DNA from: Nitrospirota bacterium
GTDB lineage: Bacteria > Nitrospirota > Thermodesulfovibrionia > Thermodesulfovibrionales > Magnetobacteriaceae
Length of the DNA stretch: 12,673 nt
Direction of reading: 5' to 3'
Assembly: GCA_015233485.1 (NCBI GenBank)
Contig: JADFXO010000076.1
Location: 1-12,673, forward strand
A program made the translations under genes and the position numbers. A model generated the notes under the pieces. That model had not been told where the DNA came from and searched no databases. It saw only the letters and a list, made by a program, of their open reading frames with translations. Numbering within the stretch: the first letter of the stretch is position 1; each line of letters starts with the position of its first letter. Shown piece by piece: positions 5,189-11,674 of this stretch.

Positions 5189-5242
5189 TGGTCGTCTTTG
5201 GGTTCGTTCGCGTCTCTATGGCCATTCTGGTGAAGCAGGTAA
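5189..5242 (-). repeat. Diverged repeat D2 (inverted relative to 637-691)
   Basis: Read on the minus strand it starts TTACCTGCTTCACCAG and contains GAACGAACCCAAAGACGACC, matching 637-691 at about 87% with one 1-base indel. The opposite orientation of the two copies makes them a potential substrate for recombinational inversion of the segment between them, although 55 bp is short for that. Confidence 0.6.
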
Positions 5243-5258
5243 AGCCTTTTAAGCTCCA

Positions 5259-5288
5259 TTGACACAGACAATCTGAAAGTCTTACGAT
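5259..5288 (+). promoter_or_regulatory. Possible promoter before repeat B
   Basis: A perfect TTGACA (5259-5264) is followed after 18 bp by TACGAT (5283-5288, 4 of 6). It would start transcription near ATG 5294 of a 35-codon frame, or could supply a long leader for the ATPase gene at 5598. Confidence 0.35.
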
Positions 5289-5289
5289 T

Positions 5290-5340
5290 AAACATGGAAG
5301 ATGATTTCCCTAAATATGTAGATTTACCCGATATTGCCAT
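5290..5340 (+). repeat. Dispersed repeat, copy B, inside a 35-codon frame
   Basis: This copy resembles copies A and C in the words GATTTCCC, TAAA-ATG and TTACCC. It lies in a short open frame, 5294-5401, reading MEDDFPKYVDLPDIAIKAVP and ending FVYKKAK. There is no good ribosome binding site (only GAAAG about 14 nt upstream). I regard the frame as a remnant rather than a gene, though it has a TTGACA promoter-like element before it. Confidence 0.4.
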
Positions 5341-5430
5341 CAAAGCAGTGCCGAGGAACACTAATTTTTATGCTCGCTTTGTCTACAAGAAAGCAAAATG
5401 ATATACTTTCAGTTTAAATTTAATTATTAT

Positions 5431-5561
5431 TGAGTACATTGGTAAGTATACATAGACTATATGCCAAACAGCTTCTTTGGCCATTTATCAGAAATGTATG
5501 TAGACATACATATGTACTCATTAATAAGTGGGTATTCCGTTGATATAGACCACCTATTCCG
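5431..5561. promoter_or_regulatory. Control region of the ATPase gene with nested inverted and direct repeats
   Basis: Three signals stack within 160 bp of the ATPase start: TGAGTACAT (5431-5439) and its exact complement ATGTACTCA (5512-5520), 72 bp apart; a perfect palindrome ATGTATGT-AG-ACATACAT (5494-5511) abutting the right arm; and TATTCCG twice in direct orientation (5533-5539, 5555-5561), 22 bp or two helical turns apart. Spacing of this kind suggests cooperative binding, possibly with looping between the 5431 and 5512 sites. OmpR/PhoB-type winged helices characteristically bind direct repeats at 10-11 or 22 bp, and the downstream gene encodes such a domain, so autoregulation is plausible. 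No convincing promoter pair is seen. Confidence 0.55.
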
Positions 5562-5597
5562 AAATACGCATAAAGAATAAAGGGAGGAGGTATTTAA

Positions 5598-7541
5598 ATG
5601 TACCCATGGAATCTTGACGCAAGAGAAGCCATGAAAGAGACGTCTGATATTAATGATGAGCTAGTAGAGAAAACACGAGAAATAGAACAATTCCTGTCCC
5701 GCGATCAGCATTATTTTGTTGTGGCTACTAAAGGTCTTGGCAAGTCTTTATTGCTCCTTGTAAAAAGAAAACTTTTCAAAGGCGCATCTTGTATACCTCG
5801 TAACATACTCTTAGATGTACCTGAATTATCGCTGGATAATTTAAATAGTGATATGCGTTCGATACTTTACAGTGAAGAAAGCATGGAAAAGTTGTGGTCT
5901 TTATCGATAATCATTGCCATCGTTAGAAATTTAAATATGGCTGATAATATACTCAGGCTTGAAATTTCTGATTCACTAAAATATCTGCTTAAGCAAAATA
6001 AATACACGGTCTCTGATTATTTTAGTACAATTTTATCTTCACTAACCAGAAGAGATTTTTTTAAAGAATTATTAGAAGATTATAACCAAACATTAATTAT
6101 AGAAGCAAGAACAATAAATAAAAGTGTTGCAGTGTTCATTGATAATATCGATGAATGTTTTGGCAATTTTAGTGACAAAAGACTTTGGTATATAGCACAA
6201 ATTGGTTTAGTCCATGCCGCATATAAGCTTAATAGACAGAATCCAGGGAAAATTAAGATATATGCATCAATTAGAAAAGAAGCGTTTTTAAAACTACAAG
6301 AGCATGAAATGTTTCTACAATATAACGATGTAAGCCTCAGCTTAGAATATTCCAAAGAAGAGTTAAAGCAAATATTTATTAAGAGGATCCTTCAAGAGGA
6401 TGAAGAAAACTTGGTAGAAAAGTCATTAAAGAAAGCAACGCCTATTACTGCATTTCTTGGTTGTGATGTAGTCTATAATGATAGGGGCAAGGAAAACGAG
6501 GAAATCTTTGATTACATATACAGACACACTTTGAAAACACCTCGTGATTTAATGGTAATTGGTACGGAGATAGCCAAATGTCGCGTTTCTGAACGTAACC
6601 CCAGTAATGAAAATGGTCGCTATAGATTAAAACAACTTATTAATGAAGCTGGAACTAAAATATACAAGGGTCATATACAAGAAATATTACGACATTTAAC
6701 TATAAAACAAAGCGATCTTGAAAAACTATTTTCACTTGTCAATTCTAATGCATTGAACAAGGCTGATTTAAAACGTATATGTATGAAATATAATGGAAAT
6801 GATGATAGATGTAGGAACACAGATTGTAAATTATGCAAAAAGACACATATTTTTTGTGAGCTATACAAGACAGGGCTTTTAGGCTATGTTACGGAAGATT
6901 CACTTAAAGAAAAGACCTGTAAACAAATATTTCCCACAGTTGGAGATGGGATATTTGATGAGGTCATACAATTACCAGATTCGGAATTCTATTTATTACA
7001 CCCAATTTTAACACAACCTATTATAGACAAGAATGGTATACGTCAAAATCCAAATCCAATAAATATTATAGGATATGGCAGACCTTGGAAAAACAAAAGC
7101 GAAAAACCACAGATAATAGAATCTGCTGGCTTTTACCTAGATAAAAGTTCTTGTTCATTAGTTTCTAAAAAGAACAAGAGTGTTAAGATTCCATTACAGC
7201 CCCTCCATTTTACGGTTCTGGATGCTTTATTGTATCCATTGTTTGGTAAAAATTCCCCTATTGGAACTCTGCCCGATAATGCAATAGCAGACATAGTGTG
7301 TAGAGTTAAAAATAAAGGTCAATCGGAAGGTGAACGTAAGAAAAAGCTATCTGAAGATTTTGCGCGTAGTTTACGTCGTTATCTTAAGAGGCATGCTATC
7401 TATGACAAAGATGCCATTATAATGAGAACTGATGGAGGCTTTGGTCCTGGAAAGTATTTGGAGAAGAAGCCTCGTTCCCGTTCTGAAGTGCCTATAGTTC
7501 GTAATTGTAAGAAAAATACAACGGACACTACCTCTCATTAG
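5598..7541 (+). CDS. P-loop ATPase with cysteine cluster and C-terminal OmpR-like winged helix
   Basis: A 647-aa protein. The P-loop is ATKGLGKS (43-50), after a helix typical of AAA/STAND-type NTPases. The Walker B strand is VAVFIDNIDE (177-186, with D182, D185 and E186). A sensor-like arginine lies in YASIRKEAF (R226), and TPRDLM (314-319) resembles the sensor-2/PR motif of STAND and KAP-like ATPases. A cysteine group, C395, C405, C410, C413 and C420, looks zinc-binding. Residues about 510-623 fit the OmpR/PhoB winged helix: a beta lead-in (GFYLDKSSCSLV), IPLQPLHFTVLDALL in the place of the L-T-x-x-E-F-x-L-L motif, and a last helix and wing (ARSLRRYLKRHA, then RTDGGFGPGKYLEKK). The N-terminal part resembles poorly characterised 'P-loop ATPase, Sll1717 family' proteins. 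GGGAGGAGG precedes the ATG by 8 nt. Role unknown: a DNA-binding ATP-dependent regulator or a defence sensor. Confidence 0.75.
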   Translation: MYPWNLDAREAMKETSDINDELVEKTREIEQFLSRDQHYFVVATKGLGKSLLLLVKRKLFKGASCIPRNILLDVPELSLDNLNSDMRSILYSEESMEKLWSLSIIIAIVRNLNMADNILRLEISDSLKYLLKQNKYTVSDYFSTILSSLTRRDFFKELLEDYNQTLIIEARTINKSVAVFIDNIDECFGNFSDKRLWYIAQIGLVHAAYKLNRQNPGKIKIYASIRKEAFLKLQEHEMFLQYNDVSLSLEYSKEELKQIFIKRILQEDEENLVEKSLKKATPITAFLGCDVVYNDRGKENEEIFDYIYRHTLKTPRDLMVIGTEIAKCRVSERNPSNENGRYRLKQLINEAGTKIYKGHIQEILRHLTIKQSDLEKLFSLVNSNALNKADLKRICMKYNGNDDRCRNTDCKLCKKTHIFCELYKTGLLGYVTEDSLKEKTCKQIFPTVGDGIFDEVIQLPDSEFYLLHPILTQPIIDKNGIRQNPNPINIIGYGRPWKNKSEKPQIIESAGFYLDKSSCSLVSKKNKSVKIPLQPLHFTVLDALLYPLFGKNSPIGTLPDNAIADIVCRVKNKGQSEGERKKKLSEDFARSLRRYLKRHAIYDKDAIIMRTDGGFGPGKYLEKKPRSRSEVPIVRNCKKNTTDTTSH

Positions 7542-7879
7542 CTTGAACACGGGGTATTTTATTACCTAAATCAAGTATAGCAAAACGCTGCTACAACCAT
7601 GGAAATTCCTCGTGCAAAACTGCAAGACTATGACTATCCGTGTATTATTAATAAAGCTATTTCTCGTATGAGCACGTTTAAGTATTTTGAGCAATATGAG
7701 CACATTTTGAACTAAGATTAACTATTTCTATATAACCCGGCTTATTCTTGTGTTATCCATTCATGTTTGAGAAAGATACAACAACTATGTAATAAATAAT
7801 ATTTATTTGCCAAGCTTATACAAGGCATCTTTATTAACATTTGAACAGATATGAGCAGTAGCAAGTATCCTGTACCGAT

Positions 7880-7885
7880 TATAAT
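7880..7885 (+). promoter_or_regulatory. -10 box for the ATP-grasp transcript
   Basis: A perfect TATAAT lies 75 bp before the ATP-grasp start. The -35 position (7857-7862) is poor, so an activator or another promoter may be needed. TTGAAC at 7841-7846 is too far upstream. Transcription would start near 7891, just before the short frame at 7905. Confidence 0.4.
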
Positions 7886-7904
7886 GTGGTCTGTTTTATA
7901 GAGT

Positions 7905-7958
7905 ATGATTATGTTCAAAAATAAATTAAAACGACAAAGACTTGTGTTGAGGTATTAA
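7905..7958 (+). CDS. Possible 17-codon leader peptide coupled to the ATP-grasp gene
   Basis: The frame reads MIMFKNKLKRQRLVLRY and stops at 7956-7958, 2 nt before the ATG of the ligase gene. The ligase ribosome binding site TGAGG (7948-7952) lies inside its last codons, so ribosomes translating it would unmask or occupy that site. The peptide is strongly basic. Its own initiation signal is weak (ATAGAG just before the ATG). It could be a regulatory leader, a very small peptide substrate, or chance. Confidence 0.3.
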   Translation: MIMFKNKLKRQRLVLRY

Positions 7959-7960
7959 CC

Positions 7961-9052
7961 ATGTCTTTAAATAATTATATCGGCATTCTGTATTCTCAGG
8001 AGATTTATAATAGTTTTCCAGACCCTTTGAGTTTATTAGACGATGGATTTCGTGATAAAGTCGCGGGTGGTATTATCAAAGATTTATATGTGAAAATTAG
8101 CAAATTAGGAGGAGATGTGGTGTTAATAGAAGAAAACGATATAACAAACGCGGAGATGCAGGAAAAAATAAACAAGACAAAGGTAATTTATACTTTTCCT
8201 TTGCTTGGGTATGTAGAAGGAAATCCGCAGATATTGGAAGCTTTAAGTCTTTTGAATGAAAATGGCCGTTTATTTAATTCGCTATATAGTTTGGAAAACG
8301 CCGCGGACAAAATCCGCACAGCACATATATTTAAAGAATATGGAGTTGCCATCCCGGAAACCTTGTTTACTCATAGTGTTGAAGAAGCAATAGAATTTGT
8401 TCAAAATCATCATTTAGTTGTAATTAAACCGAAAATTGGTAGTGAGGGTATGGGTGTGGCTTTTTTGCGTTGGGATAAAAATACAAACAAGGTTATTATG
8501 GATTCAGGCGAAAGCAAACAAAAAACTGTGGATTTTGACAGTACTAAAATAAATCAAAATCCACGTATTTCCTATCATTTAAACAAAAGTAGCGACAAAG
8601 AGGTAACATTGAACGCTCCATTTTTTCTGCAAAAATATGTTAATACTCAAAATAGTAATCAATTTATTCTAAAAATTTATGTTTTAGATGGAGAAGCGAC
8701 TTCTGGTATAAAAATAATTAATGATACTACGAAAGAAAGCGTGATCAGTTATAATAACATAGGTCAAAATAATACCCGACAAGAACTGTATTTAGCTGAA
8801 GAATTACCCTTAGAAGCTTCGGATTTGGCTTGTCAAGCTACGACGGCTTTAGAATTAAGATCTGGTTTAGTTGATGTAATCTGGAGTGCCAAAGAAAAAA
8901 AGTGGAAAGTGTTAGAGGTTAACAATGATGATTTTGGCAAAATCCGTGACCGAAGCGAAAGAATACACCTTCGATATAAAGAAAATGGGCCATTTGATTG
9001 GAATTACAAATTAGCAAATGCTTTATTAAATGTGGCTAAATCGAACATTTAA
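7961..9052 (+). CDS. ATP-grasp family ligase
   Basis: A 363-aa protein with ATP-grasp architecture in RimK/glutathione-synthetase-like order. The pre-ATP-grasp domain is residues 1-110. K117 in ADKIRTAHIFKEYGV opens the ATP domain, followed by the lid VVIKPKIGSEGMGV (153-166, K156/K158) and the hinge FFLQKYV (221-227). The catalytic part holds LKIYVLDGEATSGIK (237-251) and the metal site LVDVIW (D305) with VLEVNNDDF (E319, N321), close to the usual E-V-N-x-x-P but without the proline. These enzymes join a carboxylate to an amine or thiol through an acyl phosphate. The substrate cannot be read from sequence: candidates are peptide tailing, side-chain cross-linking of a small peptide, or small-molecule ligation. 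TGAGG lies 8 nt before the ATG. It stands alone, downstream of a short basic frame, and converged with the RusA-like gene before the IS inserted. Confidence 0.85.
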   Translation: MSLNNYIGILYSQEIYNSFPDPLSLLDDGFRDKVAGGIIKDLYVKISKLGGDVVLIEENDITNAEMQEKINKTKVIYTFPLLGYVEGNPQILEALSLLNENGRLFNSLYSLENAADKIRTAHIFKEYGVAIPETLFTHSVEEAIEFVQNHHLVVIKPKIGSEGMGVAFLRWDKNTNKVIMDSGESKQKTVDFDSTKINQNPRISYHLNKSSDKEVTLNAPFFLQKYVNTQNSNQFILKIYVLDGEATSGIKIINDTTKESVISYNNIGQNNTRQELYLAEELPLEASDLACQATTALELRSGLVDVIWSAKEKKWKVLEVNNDDFGKIRDRSERIHLRYKENGPFDWNYKLANALLNVAKSNI

Positions 9053-9133
9053 GGGAAAAGTGTAATAGGAATTTACGTACATCTTTGATTTATACGGTTT
9101 TATAGCGAATCTCTACTTCCTACTATTTGCTAT

Positions 9134-9141
9134 CTTAAAAC
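9134..9141. repeat. Target site duplication, left
   Basis: CTTAAAAC immediately precedes the left inverted repeat and is repeated exactly at 11564-11571 after the right end. An 8-bp duplication is within the 4-8 bp range of IS21-family insertion and shows that the element moved in as a unit and has not been rearranged. Confidence 0.92.
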
Positions 9142-9167
9142 TGTCAATAGGCATAGAAAATTGACCC
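9142..9167 (+). repeat. IS21 terminal inverted repeat, left (istB side)
   Basis: Begins TGTCAATAGGCATAG and ends TTGACCC. It matches the right end in inverted orientation at 19 of 26 bases, with the terminal TG conserved as in the whole family. Confidence 0.85.
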
Positions 9168-9202
9168 ATTATCGGCGTTGAAAAATGACCCACCCCAACC
9201 GG

Positions 9203-9943
9203 TTAATATTCATTGGATTTCCTATTTTTAATCCTCCAACTGTCGTTTCCTGTTTCTATAATCTCACAGTGATGAGTAACTCTGTCCAACAGGGCAGTTG
9301 TCATCTTGCTATCCCCAAAGACCTGAGGCCATTCTCCGAATATTAAGTTAGTAGTGATAATCAGAGATGTGCTTTCATAGAGCTTAGAGATTAGGTGGAA
9401 GAGGAGTTGGCCGCCATTTTTTGAAAAAGGTAGGTATCCCAGTTCATCAAGTACTACAAGATCGAGACGTGCCAAGTTTTCTGTAAGCCGCCCTCCTCTT
9501 CCATTCAGTTTTTCCTGCTCAAGTTGGTTAACCAGATCTACTACATTGAAAAAGCGTCCTCTTTTACCATCTTTGATTACTTGGCGGGCTATGGCTATAG
9601 ACAAATGGCTTTTGCCGGTACCTGTGCCACCAACCAAGATAACATTAGTATTTGTAGACAGAAAACTTCCCTGACAAAGAGTACGAACCAGTGTTTCATT
9701 AACCGGTGAGGCAGTGAAGTCAAAACGATCTAAGTCCTTGTCTACAGGGAACCTTGCCTGTCCCAAGCGGTAACGGATACTTCTAACAGTCCGTTCTCCC
9801 ATTTCGGCTTCCAGAAGATATAGTAGTATCTTCTCCGGTGTACACCGTTGTTTTATGCTTGTTGCCAAGACTTCATCAAGAGCATTCTTCATACCATAGA
9901 GTTTCAGGTTCATCATCAATTCCATCAGTTTATCTCTAAGCAT
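9203..9943 (-). CDS. istB: IstB-like ATP-binding transposition helper
   Basis: A 246-aa AAA+ ATPase of normal IstB length. The N-terminal helical domain MLRDKLMELMMNLKLYGMKN (1-20) binds the transposase. Walker A is GGTGTGKS (105-112), Walker B is LVVLDELG with D166/E167, and a late arginine lies in TALLDRVTHHCEII (about 221). IstB assembles on target DNA with ATP, bends it and recruits the IstA-bound transposon ends. The start at 9943 is chosen because the complement carries GAGGG 7 nt upstream and the sequence from there aligns with the usual IstB N-terminus. A longer frame to 10030 is open but is only istA overlap. It overlaps the istA stop by 8 bp, the classic IS21 coupling. Confidence 0.95.
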   Translation of the reverse strand: MLRDKLMELMMNLKLYGMKNALDEVLATSIKQRCTPEKILLYLLEAEMGERTVRSIRYRLGQARFPVDKDLDRFDFTASPVNETLVRTLCQGSFLSTNTNVILVGGTGTGKSHLSIAIARQVIKDGKRGRFFNVVDLVNQLEQEKLNGRGGRLTENLARLDLVVLDELGYLPFSKNGGQLLFHLISKLYESTSLIITTNLIFGEWPQVFGDSKMTTALLDRVTHHCEIIETGNDSWRIKNRKSNEY

Positions 9944-11444
9944 TGGCAACCCTCGATAGAAGCTCATTATACCGGCTACAGTTGGCAAGAGGTAAAACAG
10001 TAAGGACTGGTAAATGAGATGGTGTCTCATAATCTACAACTTCTTTATCGTCATGGCTGCGAGAAAGAATGTTAAGTACCACATCCCGGTTAGCTGTACC
10101 AGAAGCCATCGCTTCGGTACAGGCATTAACCACGGCATCCAGCCCATAAAGGGATATAACTCCAAGTATGCCCACAAACTGACGGTCTCCATCAGAGCGT
10201 TTGATTAGAGCCTCTCTCATATCCACAAGAGGTATAGGTAGTTCCCATTCCTTGAATGGAGCTCCATTACGCAAGGCTCCAGGCTTGCGTTTTAACACTT
10301 CAAGGTAGTGCCATGGGTTATAGATGACCTTGTTACGGCCAAACTGTCGTTTATGTTCTCCTATCACTTCTCCATCTTTGACAATAACTATACGTTGCGC
10401 ATAAGCTCGTATCATCGCTGTCCTGCCTACAGCAAAGGCCTCGACACTGTAACGGTTGTTATCATATGATACAAGCGCAGTTGTCGTTACACGCGCTGGT
10501 ATCTCTTTATAACCATCAAAAGCTATCGTTACCTCTACTAAGCGTTCTTTCTCTTCGGCAAAATACTCGGCTACCGTGCGATCTTTGAACTCAGGATGCT
10601 TGTGACCCGCTGCAAGGCTTTGACAACTATCTCTGAGCCAGTCATTCAACTCATTGATATCTGAGAACCTTAATCTCGGAACAAAAAGACGATACCGAAT
10701 AAAACTTACCTGACTTTCAACTTGTCCCTTCTCCCACCCTGCTGCTGGTGTACAGGCTACTGGTTCAAACAAATAGTGAGATGCCAAGTTCTGAAAACGG
10801 CGATTGAATTGCCGATCTTTGCCTATCAATATCTTATTCACAACCGTCTTGAGATTATCATATATACCCCTGCGGCAACTCCCACCAAAAAACTCGAAGG
10901 CGCGTATATGAGCATCAAGCAACATCTCAAGGCTCTCTCGTTCATATGCTACACAAAACTGCTTACGGCTGTAACAAAGACGAAAGTGCGCAACCTTTAC
11001 TGTTACTACTATTCCCCCAAGCTCAACAACCTCGTAACTCCAGTCAAATTGAAAAGCCTCTCCTGGCTCAAATGTCTGTGGAATGTATGCCGTTACCTTA
11101 CTGCCATCCTGCTTACGCCATTTCTGCACGTAACGCCGTACGCTGTCATAACCGCCTACATATCCTTCCTTTTGCAATTTCTCAAAAATTGACTGTGCTG
11201 TCCTTTGCTCTCTCTTTGACAATGCCTTATCAACCTCAAGACACTCGACTAAGCTCTTCTCATACGGACCTAGTTTCGGTAACAATTGTACCCTTCTCTT
11301 ATAGGTGTTTTCTGTGCTGTCGCCTCGAATTATCTTCTTTACTGTGTTGCGAGATAGACGATATTCCCGCGCTATTTGCCTTATTGACTTCTTGTCCCTG
11401 TGATACGATACTCTTATCTTACGTATTGTCTCCACTATCAGCAT
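9936..11444 (-). CDS. istA: IstA DDE transposase
   Basis: A 502-aa transposase. The N-terminal helix-turn-helix is KSIRQIAREYRLSRNTVKKI (about 20-39). The catalytic core has FQFDWS (D134), GIYDNLKTVV (D196) and WEKGQVES (E243), a complete DDE triad with IS21-type context. A C-terminal beta domain follows (about 320-400). IstA cuts the ends and inserts the element with IstB. ATG 11444 is abutted directly by AAGGAG, an awkward spacing; GTG 11435, three codons in, has that box at 9 nt and may be the true start. A frame open to 11534 runs into the terminal repeats and is unlikely. Nothing is frameshifted or missing. Confidence 0.95.
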   Translation of the reverse strand: MLIVETIRKIRVSYHRDKKSIRQIAREYRLSRNTVKKIIRGDSTENTYKRRVQLLPKLGPYEKSLVECLEVDKALSKREQRTAQSIFEKLQKEGYVGGYDSVRRYVQKWRKQDGSKVTAYIPQTFEPGEAFQFDWSYEVVELGGIVVTVKVAHFRLCYSRKQFCVAYERESLEMLLDAHIRAFEFFGGSCRRGIYDNLKTVVNKILIGKDRQFNRRFQNLASHYLFEPVACTPAAGWEKGQVESQVSFIRYRLFVPRLRFSDINELNDWLRDSCQSLAAGHKHPEFKDRTVAEYFAEEKERLVEVTIAFDGYKEIPARVTTTALVSYDNNRYSVEAFAVGRTAMIRAYAQRIVIVKDGEVIGEHKRQFGRNKVIYNPWHYLEVLKRKPGALRNGAPFKEWELPIPLVDMREALIKRSDGDRQFVGILGVISLYGLDAVVNACTEAMASGTANRDVVLNILSRSHDDKEVVDYETPSHLPVLTVLPLANCSRYNELLSRVANA

Positions 11445-11537
11445 CTCCTTGCTTTGCTCCTCTCTGTTTTTATTTACAGTGAGTATGCAGTTTATGCCGA
11501 GGTGGGTCAATTTTACTTGCCGATTTTGCTCCATACT

Positions 11538-11563
11538 GGATCATTATTACATGCCGATTAACA
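11538..11563 (-). repeat. IS21 terminal inverted repeat, right (istA side)
   Basis: On the minus strand it begins TGTTAATCGGCATG and ends TGATCC, matching the left repeat at 19 of 26 positions. The istA promoter probably lies just inside it. Confidence 0.85.
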
Positions 11564-11571
11564 CTTAAAAC
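11564..11571. repeat. Target site duplication, right
   Basis: CTTAAAAC, identical to 9134-9141. Confidence 0.92.
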
Positions 11572-11617
11572 ACCAAAAGTCGGAAGGTGAAAGATGCCCG
11601 TAAACCCAAGTAAAACA

Positions 11618-11672
11618 AGCAATTACGCTAAATCCTATGACAGTTATCCCCTAGATGTGCAAATTTACCCAT
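11618..11672 (+). repeat. Dispersed repeat, copy C, inside a 28-codon frame
   Basis: It shares GCTAAATCCTATGACAG and the following TATCCCCTAGATGTG-like stretch with copy A at 4974-5031. Here the frame is open: 11594-11680 reads MPVNPSKTSNYAKSYDSYPL and ends IYPFS, with GGAAGGTG 4 nt before its ATG. It therefore could be a real small peptide gene or the last intact scrap of the sequence that is debris elsewhere. It overlaps the end of the opposing RusA-like gene by 6 bp. Confidence 0.5.
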
Positions 11673-11674
11673 TC

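Larger units (their letters stand above)
4334..5597. other. 1.26-kb region without convincing protein genes
   Basis: No reading frame here combines a ribosome binding site, plausible composition and useful length. The space holds paired hairpins (4403-4473), a GC-rich hairpin trio (4609-4690), AT-rich hairpins (4821-4855, 4922-4943) and diverged repeats A, B and D2. It also holds a promoter-terminator unit (5080-5173) and the control region of the ATPase gene (5431-5561). Parts look like repeat debris, but the structured blocks next to the HUH operon may be its origin. In 4474-4608 I see only AT-rich sequence. Confidence 0.6.
7542..7960. other. Intergenic region before the ATP-grasp gene
   Basis: It starts with an imperfect nested hairpin (CTTGA 7542-7546 with TCAAG 7571-7575, GGTA with TACC inside) after the ATPase stop, without a T-run. 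A 38-codon frame at 7599-7715 (MEIPRAKLQDYDYPCIINKA, ending EQYEHILN) has no ribosome binding site and may be a remnant or a small peptide gene. The rest is AT-rich and carries the -10 and leader peptide described separately. Confidence 0.45.
9142..11563 (-). mobile_element. Complete IS21-family insertion sequence (2,422 bp)
   Basis: Terminal inverted repeats start TGT(C/T)AAT-GGCAT and match at 19 of 26 positions (9142-9167 versus the complement of 11538-11563). Extra TGACCCA motifs near both ends (9162-9168 and 9186-9192 on the left; complements at 11503-11509 and, as TGATCCA, 11537-11543 on the right) are the multiple terminal repeats typical of IS21. Inside are overlapping istA and istB genes. 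The flanking 8-bp duplication CTTAAAAC sets the boundaries. It sits between the ATP-grasp gene (80 bp away) and the RusA-like gene (111 bp away), interrupting neither. All parts look intact, so it should be mobile. Confidence 0.95.

Noticed and set aside
5152..5361. 69-codon minus-strand frame
   Set aside because: It is assembled from repeat B, repeat D2 and the reverse of the terminator at 5140-5173. No start signal was found.
6080..6868. Two minus-strand frames (6080-6355 and 6671-6868)
   Set aside because: Antisense shadows of the 647-aa ATPase gene, which has a strong ribosome binding site and clear motifs.
9524..10208. Plus-strand frames 9524-9709 and 10014-10208
   Set aside because: Antisense to istB and istA, with no supporting signals.
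10946..11482. 178-codon open frame on the plus strand, and another at 10722-11192
   Set aside because: Both lie opposite istA, which has a full DDE triad. Their translations are composition-driven and lack any domain or ribosome binding site.
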